Source: Parvibaculum sp039680535 (GTDB lineage: Bacteria > Pseudomonadota > Alphaproteobacteria > Parvibaculales > Parvibaculaceae). Taken from it: a DNA stretch of 64,000 nucleotides. Of the stretch, positions 8,253-18,797 are shown piece by piece. Location: NCBI RefSeq assembly GCF_039680535.1, contig NZ_JBDKSS010000013.1:1-64000 (forward strand), written 5' to 3'. The notes below the pieces were generated by a model. The model worked only from the letters and a program-made list of their open reading frames with translations. It was not told the DNA's origin and did no database searches. Each line of letters begins with the position of its first letter. The stretch's first letter is position 1. The translations under genes and the position numbers were made by a program.

Positions 8253-9221
8253 ATGTACTACATGATTGCAGACGCATTCAATGTCGAGAACGGCGTGATG
8301 CTTCTGGTCGCTGTTGCGGCTTTCGCGACCATCCTGACCTTGGCCATGCCATTGCTGCAGACCGACAAGCTCGGTGCGCGCATGAAGGCTGCTGCGACGG
8401 AGCGCGAGGCGCTGCGCCAGCGTCACCGTGAGCAGATGCAGATGGAGAAGAACCGTCTGCGTCAGACACCGAAGGGCTTTACGAAGCAGATCGTCGAGAA
8501 ATTCGCGCATGCGCGCATGCTCGAAAACGAAGAAGTGAAAGAAAAGCTTCGTCAGGCGGGCTTTCGCGGGCAGGGGCCTATCTACACCTTCGTCTTCTTC
8601 CGCTTCGTCATGCCGCCGGTCCTCTTTCTGGTCGTGCTTGGCTACCTTCATTTCGTCAACAGCTTTGGCCAGGGGACGATGGGACGTCTCTTTCTTGCCG
8701 GAGCCGGCGCCTTCTTCGGCTTCTATCTACCGAATGTCTTCGTGCAGAACGTGATCTCGCGGCGGCAGGAATCGATCAAGAAAGCCTTCCCCGATGCGCT
8801 TGACCTTCTGCTGATCTGCGTCGAATCCGGCATGTCGGTCGAGGCGGCGTTCCAGAAAGTCGCCAATGAAGTCGGCAGCCAGTCCGTCGAGCTTGCAGAG
8901 GAACTCACCGTGACGACGGCCGAGCTTTCCTATCTGCCCGAAAGACGCAAGGCCTATGAGAACCTGGCGCGGCGCACGGGGCTCGACGGCGTGAAGGCGG
9001 TGGTGACAAGCCTCATTCAGGCAGAGCGCTACGGTACGCCGCTTGGAACGGCGCTCCGCGTCATGGCGCAGGAAAATCGTGACATGCGCATGATGGAGGC
9101 CGAGAAGAAAGCCGCGGCGCTGCCGCCGAAGCTGACCGTGCCGATGATCGCCTTCTTCCTGCCTGTGCTCTTCTGCGTCATTCTCGGCCCGGCGGTCATC
9201 AAGGTGCTGCACCTCGCCTGA
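8253..9221 (+). CDS. tadC: Tad inner-membrane platform protein TadC
   Basis: A 322-residue partner of TadB. The ATG at 8253 (MYYMIADAFNVENG) is preferred because GAGG lies 6 nt upstream and the frame further upstream overlaps tadB. It contains a membrane segment at about 14-34, a charged region, hydrophobic segments at about 105-155, the T2SSF domain (PDALDLLLICVESGMSVEAAF) and a final membrane segment. It is the last gene of the operon; a strong bidirectional terminator follows at 9245-9272. Confidence 0.93.
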   Translation: MYYMIADAFNVENGVMLLVAVAAFATILTLAMPLLQTDKLGARMKAAATEREALRQRHREQMQMEKNRLRQTPKGFTKQIVEKFAHARMLENEEVKEKLRQAGFRGQGPIYTFVFFRFVMPPVLFLVVLGYLHFVNSFGQGTMGRLFLAGAGAFFGFYLPNVFVQNVISRRQESIKKAFPDALDLLLICVESGMSVEAAFQKVANEVGSQSVELAEELTVTTAELSYLPERRKAYENLARRTGLDGVKAVVTSLIQAERYGTPLGTALRVMAQENRDMRMMEAEKKAAALPPKLTVPMIAFFLPVLFCVILGPAVIKVLHLA

Positions 9222-9244
9222 GCGGCAAGGGCGCTATCGGCAAT

Positions 9245-9272
9245 AAAAAGGCGCCTCGCGAGGCGCCTTTTT
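9245..9272. terminator. bidirectional Rho-independent terminator
   Basis: AAAAAGGCGCCTCG / CGAGGCGCCTTTTT is a perfect palindrome with T runs on both strands. It ends the cpa/tad operon on the plus strand and the TadD-like gene on the minus strand. Confidence 0.92.
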
Positions 9273-9292
9273 CATGTTCGGATTTCGCTCCG

Positions 9293-10231
9293 TCAGTGGA
9301 GCGAGGTGGTGGTCGCCGGCGGCATTTCGGAGACCTGATCCGCCGCTGCGCTCGCTGCCGGCTTGTCCAGCTGTTCCATCTGCTTCCAGAGCGCGGGCTG
9401 AGTCAGCATTTCGCGCAGGTAAGCGATGTTGTTCTCCGCGACTTCCGGCGGAAGATCGGCGCGGGCGATGCGCGAGGCTTCATCGAAATTGCCCTTGAGA
9501 CCGAGCACGACGACGAGATTCTGTCGCGCGCTGGCGGTCGCGCGGGGGTCGGCAACTGCCTGCCTCAACGTCTGTTCCGCATGATCGAGATCGCCCTGCA
9601 GGGCGTAGGAGAGGCCGAGATTGGTAAGGACGGAGGGATTGCCCGGATCGAGCTTCAGCGCCGCCTTGTATTTCTCCTGCGCCTCGCCATAGCGGCCTGT
9701 CTGGTCGAGCGCGACGCCGGCGGCCGAGAGGATCGTCCAATCCTTCGGCGCGAGCTCGGCGGCCCGGTTCAGCACCGGTACGGCCTGATCGGCGTGACCG
9801 CTCGCGGCCAGCACCTTGCCATACTCGGCCTGCACTTCCGCGCTCTCGCCGTGAAGAGCCTTGGCGCGCTGCATGACGGTTCCGGCCTGATCGATGGAGC
9901 CTATCTGGCGCAGCGCCTTGGAATAGTTGACCGCAGTGTCGGGATCGTCTTCCTGGCGCTCGTAGAGATTGCCCCAATAGGCGGCAGCCGAGACGTAATC
10001 TTCCGTCTTGGTCGAGGTGATCGCCGCTTCGCGCAGCGCCGCGGCGTCTTTCGTGGAGGTTCCGCTGCTTGCGGCCTTGTCCGGCGACGACTGGCTGGCC
10101 TTGCTTGCGTCGGCGCTCGGACCGTCGGTCGTGGCGCAGGCCGAAAGCGCGAGCGCCGCTGCGAGAGCGGTCGACGCCATGAGAAGCCGGGTTGTCCTCA
10201 TGCGGACTCTGGATTTCGTGATTTTGTCCAT
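9293..10231 (-). CDS. tadD: TPR-repeat lipoprotein, TadD-like
   Basis: A 312-residue secreted protein with a lipobox (LALSAC, cysteine 32) and a series of tetratricopeptide repeats across about residues 70-265, for example NPSVLTNLGLSYALQGDLDH. TadD is the TPR lipoprotein of Tad loci and is needed for secretin assembly, so the position beside tadC supports the call, although here the gene is convergent rather than co-transcribed. Two starts are possible: ATG 10231 (used) or ATG 10201 (MRTTRLLM); neither has a strong Shine-Dalgarno. Confidence 0.75.
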   Translation of the reverse strand: MDKITKSRVRMRTTRLLMASTALAAALALSACATTDGPSADASKASQSSPDKAASSGTSTKDAAALREAAITSTKTEDYVSAAAYWGNLYERQEDDPDTAVNYSKALRQIGSIDQAGTVMQRAKALHGESAEVQAEYGKVLAASGHADQAVPVLNRAAELAPKDWTILSAAGVALDQTGRYGEAQEKYKAALKLDPGNPSVLTNLGLSYALQGDLDHAEQTLRQAVADPRATASARQNLVVVLGLKGNFDEASRIARADLPPEVAENNIAYLREMLTQPALWKQMEQLDKPAASAAADQVSEMPPATTTSLH

Positions 10232-10410
10232 AGGTCTATGTGCCCTGACTTGGACCTCTACTGATCGAGGCGATTTTGACCGAGCACCGGTCAAGAAAGC
10301 CTTAATTATAAGTTTCGGCGGATTGCCTCGCTTTTCGGCGCTACTCTGGCAAGCTGACGGTAGCGTCGGGGACGATGCTGCCTGGAAGATGGAGAGGGGA
10401 GGCGTAGCGG

Positions 10411-11544
10411 ATGGACCTCTGGTCGAGCCTCATGAACCGGATGCGGGAGGCCGTGAAGCATCCGCTTGCCGGATGGGCCATCGGCGGCGCTGTGGCGGTC
10501 CTGATCGCGGGTTTTCTCGCCCTGCTTTATGAGCGCGCACCCGTCGCCCTCGACGAGGGCGGGGAAAAGATCACCTTCATCCGCATCGGCGCGGGCGCTT
10601 CCGACAGTCCATATTTTGGCCTCGGCCGCAGGCTCGCGGCGATCATCAGCCGTCCGCCGGATGCGGGGCCTTGCGAGCCGGCGAGTCCCTGCGGTGTCGA
10701 GGGGCTCGTGGCGGTCGTCAAGTCCTCGGCAGGTTCGGTTGCGAATGTGCGGGCGGTCAGCGCCGGGCATTTCGAGTCGGCCCTCGTTCGTTCGACAACG
10801 CTCGTCGAGGCGTGGCGCGCGTCGGGGCCCTTCGGCGGCGAAAGGCGTCTCGCCAATCTGCGGGCAATCGCGGGCATTCGCCGGGAGGCCGTGCATCTCG
10901 TCGCGAGCCGCGGCGCGAACATTCGTTCGATGGCCGATCTCGCGGGCAAGCGCGTATCGCTCGGCGGGAAAGGGTCCGGGACGGCCGATGTCGCTCTGGC
11001 CATCCTGCGTGGCTATGGTTTGACGGCGAAGAATGTCGAACTGTTTCGCGAGGACCCCGAGCGCGCATCGGACATGATGCTCCACGGACAGCTGGACGCA
11101 TTCTTCCTGATCGCGGCGGTCCCCGACCCCCTTGTCGCCGATCTCGCTGCGCGAGGCACGATCGATCTCGTTCCCATAGATGGCGAGGCGACGGCAAGGC
11201 TCATCGAATCTCATGGCGAATTGAGCGCCGCACATATCGAAGGGGAGGCGTATCGGTTCATGCCTGCCCTCGATACGCTGGCCCTTGGCGCGGTCTGGAT
11301 CTGCAATGCAAATGCCGATAGCGCCGTGGTTCACGATATGACGAAGGCTCTGTTCGAACCGGGCAATCGGGAGTTCCTTCCGGCTGCCGATGAAGCGCCG
11401 CCCCTGCCGAAGAAACATGACAAGGCGGCGGAGGAGGCGCTCCGACGCCAGCTCATGGCTGAAGCGGTCGCCAATCTCCCGATCCCGCTCCACCCGGGAG
11501 CCGCCCGCTTCTATCGCGAGGAGGGCGTGCTGCCGGAGAAGTGA
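10411..11544 (+). CDS. Membrane-anchored TAXI-family TRAP solute-binding protein
   Basis: A 377-residue protein with GGGGAGG 8 nt before its ATG. A single uncleaved-looking hydrophobic helix (about residues 23-43) is followed by a TAXI-type periplasmic binding domain: ITFIRIGAGASDSPYFGLGRRLAAII near its start and the typical DLAGKRVSLGGKGSGTADVA segment in the middle. TAXI proteins bind small organic anions or amino acids for TRAP transporters. No DctQ/DctM permease gene lies nearby, so it is an orphan whose ligand is unknown. The neighbours are divergent or convergent, so it is probably a single-gene unit. Confidence 0.75.
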   Translation: MDLWSSLMNRMREAVKHPLAGWAIGGAVAVLIAGFLALLYERAPVALDEGGEKITFIRIGAGASDSPYFGLGRRLAAIISRPPDAGPCEPASPCGVEGLVAVVKSSAGSVANVRAVSAGHFESALVRSTTLVEAWRASGPFGGERRLANLRAIAGIRREAVHLVASRGANIRSMADLAGKRVSLGGKGSGTADVALAILRGYGLTAKNVELFREDPERASDMMLHGQLDAFFLIAAVPDPLVADLAARGTIDLVPIDGEATARLIESHGELSAAHIEGEAYRFMPALDTLALGAVWICNANADSAVVHDMTKALFEPGNREFLPAADEAPPLPKKHDKAAEEALRRQLMAEAVANLPIPLHPGAARFYREEGVLPEK

Positions 11545-11547
11545 TGC

Positions 11548-12216
11548 TCAGGCGCGGGCGGCCATTTCGCGCCTTGCGCCTTCTTCCCATTCGAGGAAGG
11601 CGGGGAGCGCCAGCAGGCGATCCATGTAGGTCTTCGCAAGTCCGTCATCGCCGAGCTTTGCGAGGTCGACGCCATAGGTGCGGAAGCGCGTCGCCACCGG
11701 CACATACATCGCGTCGGCGATGGTGAAGTGGCCGAAAAGGAATCCGTCATCCACCTTTGCCTGGCGCCCATAGCGGCTGCGTAGCGTGCGCCAGATGTCC
11801 GCGATGCGCCGTGCATGACCGAGCGCGCCTTCGCTGTGCCCTTCGCCTGGATGGCGATTGATGATGTCCATGGGCATGTCGCGGCGGAGGTCCGTGAAGC
11901 CCGAATGCATTTCGCAAGCCGCGCTCCGCGCCTGCGCTCGTTCAAGCAGGTCTGTCGGCCAGAGCGTCTTCTCGGGGAAGAGGTCGGCGAGGGTTTCGCA
12001 GATGGCGAGGGAGTCGGAAACGATGTTGCCGTCCCACTTGAGCACCGGAACGAGGCCCGACGGCGAATGCGAAAGCGCCTGTGCCTTGGTGTCTTCCTGA
12101 CGCAGGCGGATATGCGCTTCGCGGAAGGGAATGCCCGCAACCTTCATGAGTATCCAGGGCCGCAGGCTCCAGGTCGACCAGTTCTTGTCGCCGATGACGA
12201 GTTCGAAATCCTGCAT
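11548..12216 (-). CDS. Glutathione S-transferase family protein
   Basis: A 222-residue cytosolic GST. The thioredoxin-like N-terminal domain shows the NWSTWSLRPWILMKVAG stretch, with a serine in the position of the glutathione-activating residue. The cis-proline motif is SGLVPVLKW and the glutathione-binding SD pair lies in IVSDSLAI. The helical C-terminal domain contains FLFGHFTIADAMYVPVA, the N-capping box region of GSTs. AGGGGAGAG precedes the ATG. Substrate cannot be deduced. Confidence 0.88.
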   Translation of the reverse strand: MQDFELVIGDKNWSTWSLRPWILMKVAGIPFREAHIRLRQEDTKAQALSHSPSGLVPVLKWDGNIVSDSLAICETLADLFPEKTLWPTDLLERAQARSAACEMHSGFTDLRRDMPMDIINRHPGEGHSEGALGHARRIADIWRTLRSRYGRQAKVDDGFLFGHFTIADAMYVPVATRFRTYGVDLAKLGDDGLAKTYMDRLLALPAFLEWEEGARREMAARA

Positions 12217-12329
12217 TCCGCTCTCCCCTTTCCTTGCATCCCTGCGCCCGAACCGGCGCCCGTTGCGGCTAATCCTTCCACTCTATAAGGTTTCGGCTGC
12301 GCGAACGCGACGCCATTATTGGACCAGCC

Positions 12330-13712
12330 ATGCTTGAAATCTTCGTCACGAAAAAGGATGCCGCCGCGACGCCGGTCTGGCTGGTGCGGTCGGCCGATCT
12401 GAACAACTGGGCGGCCGAGCATGCGGGGGCAGGCGCCGCCTGGGTCGAGACGTCGGGATTCAAGGCGGAAGCGGGCAAGGTGCTGCTGCTGCCGGATGGC
12501 TCGGGCGGATTGTCTGGCGCAATCCTCGGGATCGGCGATGGGTCCGATCCCTTCGTCACCGGCGCCCTGGCGACCGTGCTGCCCGTCCAGACCTATCGCC
12601 TCGTGGGGGCGCTTGGCGAGACACCCGAAAAAGCCGCGCTTGGCTTCGCGCTCGGTACCTATGCTTTCACGCGCTATAGCGGCAAGACGCGCGAATTTCC
12701 GCGCCTCGTTCTGCCGGAAGGGGTCGATGGCGAAGAGGTGAGCCGCGTCGCGCGAGCCATTTTCCTCGTGCGCGATCTCATCAACACGCCGACGAACGAC
12801 ATGAGCCCCGCCGATCTCGCCGCCGCCGTTGAAGCGGTTGCCGAGGCTCACGATGCGAAGGTGAGCGTGATCGAGGGCGACGAGCTTCTCGAACGCAATT
12901 ATCCGATGATCCATGCGGTGGGGCGCGCGGCTGCCGTCGCGCCGCGGCTGATCGATCTGACCTGGGGGCGGTTCGATGCGCCCAAGGTCACGCTGGTGGG
13001 TAAGGGCGTCTGCTTCGACACGGGCGGCCTCGACCTCAAGCCGTCGAGCGCCATGCTGCTGATGAAAAAGGACATGGGAGGCGCCGCCAATGTGCTGGCG
13101 CTCGCCGCGCTTGTCATGGGGGCGAAGCTCGATGTCCGGCTGCGTGTGCTGATCCCGGCCGTCGAGAACAGCGTGGCGGGCGACGCTTTCCGTCCGGGCG
13201 ACATTCTCAGAAGCCGCAAGGGCCTCACCGTCGAGATCGGCAATACCGACGCGGAAGGCCGTCTCGTGCTCGCCGATGCATTGGCCGACGCGGACGCCGA
13301 AGAGCCGGAACTGCTCATCGACATGGCGACGCTGACGGGCGCGGCGCGCACCGCGCTCGGCCCCGATCTGCCGCCCTTCTATACGGATGACGATGTGCTT
13401 GCCGCCGAGATCGCGGCGGCCGCGGCATCCGAGGCCGATCCGCTCTGGCGCATGCCGCTTTGGCAGCCTTACGACAGCTCGATCGATAGCAAGATCGCCG
13501 ACGTCAACAATGCGGGTGACAGTCCCTTTGCCGGTTCGATAACCGCGGCGCTTTTCCTGCGCCGCTTCGTCGGGAGCGCCAAGTCCTGGGTCCATTTCGA
13601 CATCTATGGCTGGGCGCCGAAGCCGAAGCCCGGTCGTCCCGTGGGCGGCGAGGCGCAGGCCATTCGCGCGCTCTATACCGTGTTGAAGGATCGCTTCGCG
13701 CCTCCCGCATGA
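12330..13712 (+). CDS. Leucyl aminopeptidase family protein (M17)
   Basis: A 460-residue M17 metallo-aminopeptidase. The C-terminal catalytic domain keeps both signatures: GKGVCFDTGGLDLKP (K225, D230) and NTDAEGRLVLADAL (D307, E309, R311), plus D248 in MKKDMGGAAN, giving the full two-metal site. The N-terminal domain is divergent, closer to the short PepB-like proteins than to E. coli PepA. It likely trims oligopeptides in the cytoplasm. A small MarR regulator and an NlpC/P60 peptidase follow on the same strand, hinting at a role in recycling cell-wall-derived peptides. Confidence 0.9.
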   Translation: MLEIFVTKKDAAATPVWLVRSADLNNWAAEHAGAGAAWVETSGFKAEAGKVLLLPDGSGGLSGAILGIGDGSDPFVTGALATVLPVQTYRLVGALGETPEKAALGFALGTYAFTRYSGKTREFPRLVLPEGVDGEEVSRVARAIFLVRDLINTPTNDMSPADLAAAVEAVAEAHDAKVSVIEGDELLERNYPMIHAVGRAAAVAPRLIDLTWGRFDAPKVTLVGKGVCFDTGGLDLKPSSAMLLMKKDMGGAANVLALAALVMGAKLDVRLRVLIPAVENSVAGDAFRPGDILRSRKGLTVEIGNTDAEGRLVLADALADADAEEPELLIDMATLTGAARTALGPDLPPFYTDDDVLAAEIAAAAASEADPLWRMPLWQPYDSSIDSKIADVNNAGDSPFAGSITAALFLRRFVGSAKSWVHFDIYGWAPKPKPGRPVGGEAQAIRALYTVLKDRFAPPA

Positions 13713-13799
13713 TCGCGGGGCGCCCAAAATCATTTCCGCTTTTTCCGGCTGCGCTCTAGACTGATCCGGGGCCGAAACGGATCTGGGGGCACAAAGCCG

Positions 13800-14150
13800 A
13801 TGACGCTGGAATTGAAGCCGGTGCAGGCGCTCGCACTGTGGCAGGACGTGGTTCTGGAAACCGTCCGGCGCGAGGGGCCCGATCTTTCCTCGCGGCAGTT
13901 CGCGATCCTCCTCACCGTCTATCTCACTTCGCCGCCGCATACCGTGCGCGGGCTCGCGGGCACCCTCAATGTGTCGAAGCCCGCCATTACCCGTGCGCTC
14001 GATGCGCTGGGGCAGCTCGATCTTCTGAAGCGCAAGCGCGACGAGGCGGACCGCCGCAACGTGCTGGTGCAGCGCACCGTGAAGGGCTCCGTCTTTCTGC
14101 GCGACTTTGCCGATCTCGTCACCTCCGTCGCCGGGAGGCTCGAGGCATGA
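13800..14150 (+). CDS. Small MarR-family winged-helix regulator
   Basis: A 116-residue protein consisting almost only of a MarR-type winged helix: SSRQFAILLTVYLTSPP, then helix-turn-helix HTVRGLAGTLNVSKPAITRALDAL, then the wing with the conserved DEADRRNVLV (the D-x-R-S/N signature of MarR proteins). It lacks part of the dimerisation helices of full-length family members. The stop overlaps the start of the NlpC/P60 gene (ATGA), so the two are translationally coupled. Ligand and targets unknown. Confidence 0.82.
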   Translation: MTLELKPVQALALWQDVVLETVRREGPDLSSRQFAILLTVYLTSPPHTVRGLAGTLNVSKPAITRALDALGQLDLLKRKRDEADRRNVLVQRTVKGSVFLRDFADLVTSVAGRLEA

Positions 14151-15009
14151 GCCGCGCCACCGGACCAGACCGCCGCATCAATCCCTATCGCGACGACATT
14201 GCCGCCGCCTATCTGCGCGGCGAGGTGAAGTCGGATCGCTTCGTCGATGGTGAAGACCGGCAGGTGAAGCTGCCTTGCGTGCCGCTGTTGCAACGTCCCG
14301 ACGCGGATGCGCCGATGGATACGCAGCTTCTCTTCGGCGAAAATTTCCGCGTCTATGAAGAAAGGGGCGGGTTCGCATGGGGACAGTCCGCGCATGACGA
14401 TTATGTCGGCTATGTCGATGCGAAGGCATTGGCGCCGCATCCCTACAAGCCCAGCCATGTCGTGGCCGCGCTGCGCACCTTCGTCTATCCGCGCGCCGAT
14501 CTCAAAAGCAGGCCCGCGACGCCGCTCGCTCTCAACGCCAAGGTGAAGGTCGTCGGCGCGAAGGGCGACTTCAGTGAAATCGAGCGCGGCGGCTGGATAT
14601 TCACGGCGCATCTCGCGCCGGTGGACGCCTTCGTGCGCGATTTCGTTTCCGTCGCAGAGGAGCATCTTGGCGCGCCCTATCTCTGGGGCGGGCGCGAAAG
14701 CACAGGCGTCGATTGTTCGGGCCTTGTTCAGGCATCGCTGGAGCGGGCGGGCATTTCCTCCTTGCGCGACACCGACATGCAAGAGGCGACGCTGGGCGAG
14801 CGCCTTCCGGAGCCCATCGATTTCACGACGCTTGCGCGTGGCGATCTCGTTTTCTGGAAGGGCCATGTCGGCATCATGGTGGATGCGGAACGCATGATCC
14901 ATGCGAGCGGCTTCCAGATGCGCGTCGTGATCGAGCGGCTCGACATCGCCATGGCGCGGATCTCGCGCACGGCAGGCCATGTGACCACAATCAGGCGGCT
15001 GCCCCGGCG

Positions 15010-15013
<4 letters not shown>
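14147..15013 (+). CDS. NlpC/P60 family cell-wall peptidase
   Basis: A 288-residue protein starting at ATG 14147, overlapping the MarR stop by 4 bp. An SH3-like region occupies roughly residues 60-160. The C-terminal NlpC/P60 cysteine peptidase domain has catalytic C190 (GVDCSGLVQ), H240 (KGHVGIMVD) and H252. These enzymes cut D-Glu-diaminopimelate linkages in peptidoglycan stem peptides. No export signal is visible, so it may act on recycled muropeptide fragments in the cytoplasm, in line with the aminopeptidase two genes upstream. It ends in a CTAG shared with the convergent yejF stop. Confidence 0.88.
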
Positions 15014-16640
<1,627 letters not shown>

Positions 16641-16644
<4 letters not shown>

Positions 16645-17687
16645 TCGAGCACCTTGCGCGGATCGAAGGCGTCGCGCACCGCCTCGCCGATGAAGATCAA
16701 CAGGCTCAGCATGATCGCGATGGAGAAGAAGCCGGTGAGGCCGAGCCAGGGCGCCTGAAGGTTCGCCTTGCCCTGCGCCAGCAATTCGCCGAGCGAGGCC
16801 GATCCGGGCGGCAGGCCGAACCCCAGAAAATCGAGCGAGGTCAGCGTCGTGATCGATGAGTTGAGGATGAAGGGCATGAAGGTGATCGTCGCGACCATCG
16901 CGTTGGGCAGCAGATGCTTGAAGATGATGACGCCGTCGCCAAGTCCGAGCGCGCGCGCGGCCTTCACATATTCGAAATTGCGCCCGCGCAGGAATTCAGC
17001 GCGAACGAGGCCGACAAGCGACGTCCAGTTGAAGGCGAGCAGGATGCCGAGCAAGAGCCAGAAGCTCGGCTCGAACATGGCCGCGAGGATGATGAGCAGA
17101 TAGAGCGTCGGCACGCTGGTCCAGATTTCGATGAAACGCTGGAAGAGAAGATCGGTCCAGCCGCCGAAATAGCCCTGCACGGCGCCGGCGGCGACGCCGA
17201 TCACCGAGGATGCGGCTGCGAGGATAAGTCCGAAGAGAACCGAGATGCGGAAGCCATAGATGAGGCGCGCCGCGACATCGCGGCCCTGATCGTCCGTACC
17301 GAGCCAGTTCTCGGAGGAAGGCGGCGCGGGTGCTGGGACCGGCAGGTTGAGGTTGATGGTCCGGTAGTCGTAGCGGATGAGCGGCCAGACGATATGTCCG
17401 CCCGCATCCGCGATCAGCTTCTGCACATAGGGATCGCGGTAATCCGCCGCCGTCTCGAACTCGCCGCCGAATGTCGTTTCCGGATAGGAAACGAAGACCG
17501 GCGCATAGATGCCGCCCTTGAAGGAGATGAAAAGCGGCCGGTCATTGGCGATGAATTCGGCGAAGAGCGAGATGAAGAACAGCGCAAGGAAAAGCCACAG
17601 GCTCCAGTAGCCGCGCCTGTTCGCCCTGAAGTTGCGCCAGCGCCGCTTGTTGATCGGGCTGAGGATGAAGCGCCTTCCGAATGGCAT
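16641..17687 (-). CDS. yejE: Peptide ABC transporter permease (YejE)
   Basis: A 348-residue DppC-type permease of the inner membrane with an N-terminal membrane segment (about 29-46), a large periplasmic loop, and five further hydrophobic segments around the binding-protein-dependent transport signature (EYVKAARALGLGDGVIIFKHLLPNA). The long family-specific N-terminal loop with WPLIRYDYRTINLNLP is characteristic of YejE. It pairs with YejB, whose stop is 4 bp upstream. Confidence 0.93.
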
Positions 17688-17691
17688 CGCC

Positions 17692-18795
17692 TCAGACCTC
17701 CCGCGACTCGAAGTCGATGCGCGGATCGACCCATGTATAGGTAAGGTCCGAGATCAGCGCGACGACGAGGCCGAGCAGGCCGAAGACGTAAAGCGTGGCG
17801 AAGACGACGGGATAGTCGCGATTGACGATCGACTCGTAGGAGAGAAGGCCAAGCCCATCGAGGGAGAAGATCGTTTCGATGAGAATGGAGCCCGAGAAGA
17901 ATGCGCCGATGAAGGCGCCGGGAAATCCCGCGATGACGATGAGCATGGCATTGCGGAAGACGTGACCATAAAGCACCTGCTGCTCGGTCAGCCCCTTGGC
18001 GCGCGCCGTCGTTACATATTGCTTGCGGATCTCGTCGAGGAAGGAATTCTTGGTCAGCAGCGTCGAGGTCGCGAAGCCGCCAATCGTCATGGCTGTGACC
18101 GGCAGGACGATGTGCCAGAGATAGTCGAGAACCTTTCCGGCAAGCGACAGTCCCGACCAGTTGTCGGAGGTGAGGCCGCGCAAGGGAAAGATCGACCAGT
18201 AGGAACCGCCCGCGAAAAGCACGATCAGGAAGATCGCGAAGAGAAAACCCGGAATGGCATAGCCGACGATAATGACCCCGCTCGTCCACAGGTCGAAGCG
18301 CGATCCGTCCCGCACCGCCTTCCTGATGCCGAGCGGAATGGAAATCAGGTAGGTGAGCAGCGTTGTCCAGAGACCGAGAGAGATCGACACCGGCATCTTC
18401 TGGAGAATGAGGTCGAGGACGCCCGTGTCGCGGAAATAGCTCTTGCCGAAGTGAAAGCGCGAATAGTCCCAGATCATCTTGCCGAAGCGCTGATACCAGG
18501 GCTTGTCGAAGCCGAACTGCACTTCGAGCTGCTTGATGAATTCCGGGTCGAGGCCGCGCGCGCCGCGATATTTGCTGTTGAGCGCCGCGTCCGCCGCGCC
18601 GCCCGCGCCTTGCGCGAAGTCGCTACCCGTGCCGCCGATGCGCGCCGTCGCCGAGACGTCGGTGCCTGAGAGCTGCGCGATGATGCGCTCGATGGGTCCG
18701 CCCGGCGCGAATTGCACGATGACGAAGCTGATGAACATGATGCCGAGAATGGTCGGGATCATCAGCAGTAAACGCCGCGCGATGTAAGCCGCCAT
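17692..18795 (-). CDS. yejB: Peptide ABC transporter permease (YejB)
   Basis: A 367-residue DppB-type permease. ATG 18795 (MAAYIARRLLLMIPTILG) is chosen because it gives the canonical first membrane helix and lies only 2 bp after the yejA1 stop. The long periplasmic loop after helix 1 is typical of YejB. The transport signature is IRKQYVTTARAKGLTEQQVL. With YejE it forms the channel for oligopeptides; E. coli Yej takes up microcin C and other peptides. Confidence 0.93.
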   Translation of the reverse strand: MAAYIARRLLLMIPTILGIMFISFVIVQFAPGGPIERIIAQLSGTDVSATARIGGTGSDFAQGAGGAADAALNSKYRGARGLDPEFIKQLEVQFGFDKPWYQRFGKMIWDYSRFHFGKSYFRDTGVLDLILQKMPVSISLGLWTTLLTYLISIPLGIRKAVRDGSRFDLWTSGVIIVGYAIPGFLFAIFLIVLFAGGSYWSIFPLRGLTSDNWSGLSLAGKVLDYLWHIVLPVTAMTIGGFATSTLLTKNSFLDEIRKQYVTTARAKGLTEQQVLYGHVFRNAMLIVIAGFPGAFIGAFFSGSILIETIFSLDGLGLLSYESIVNRDYPVVFATLYVFGLLGLVVALISDLTYTWVDPRIDFESREV

Positions 18796-18797
18796 GT

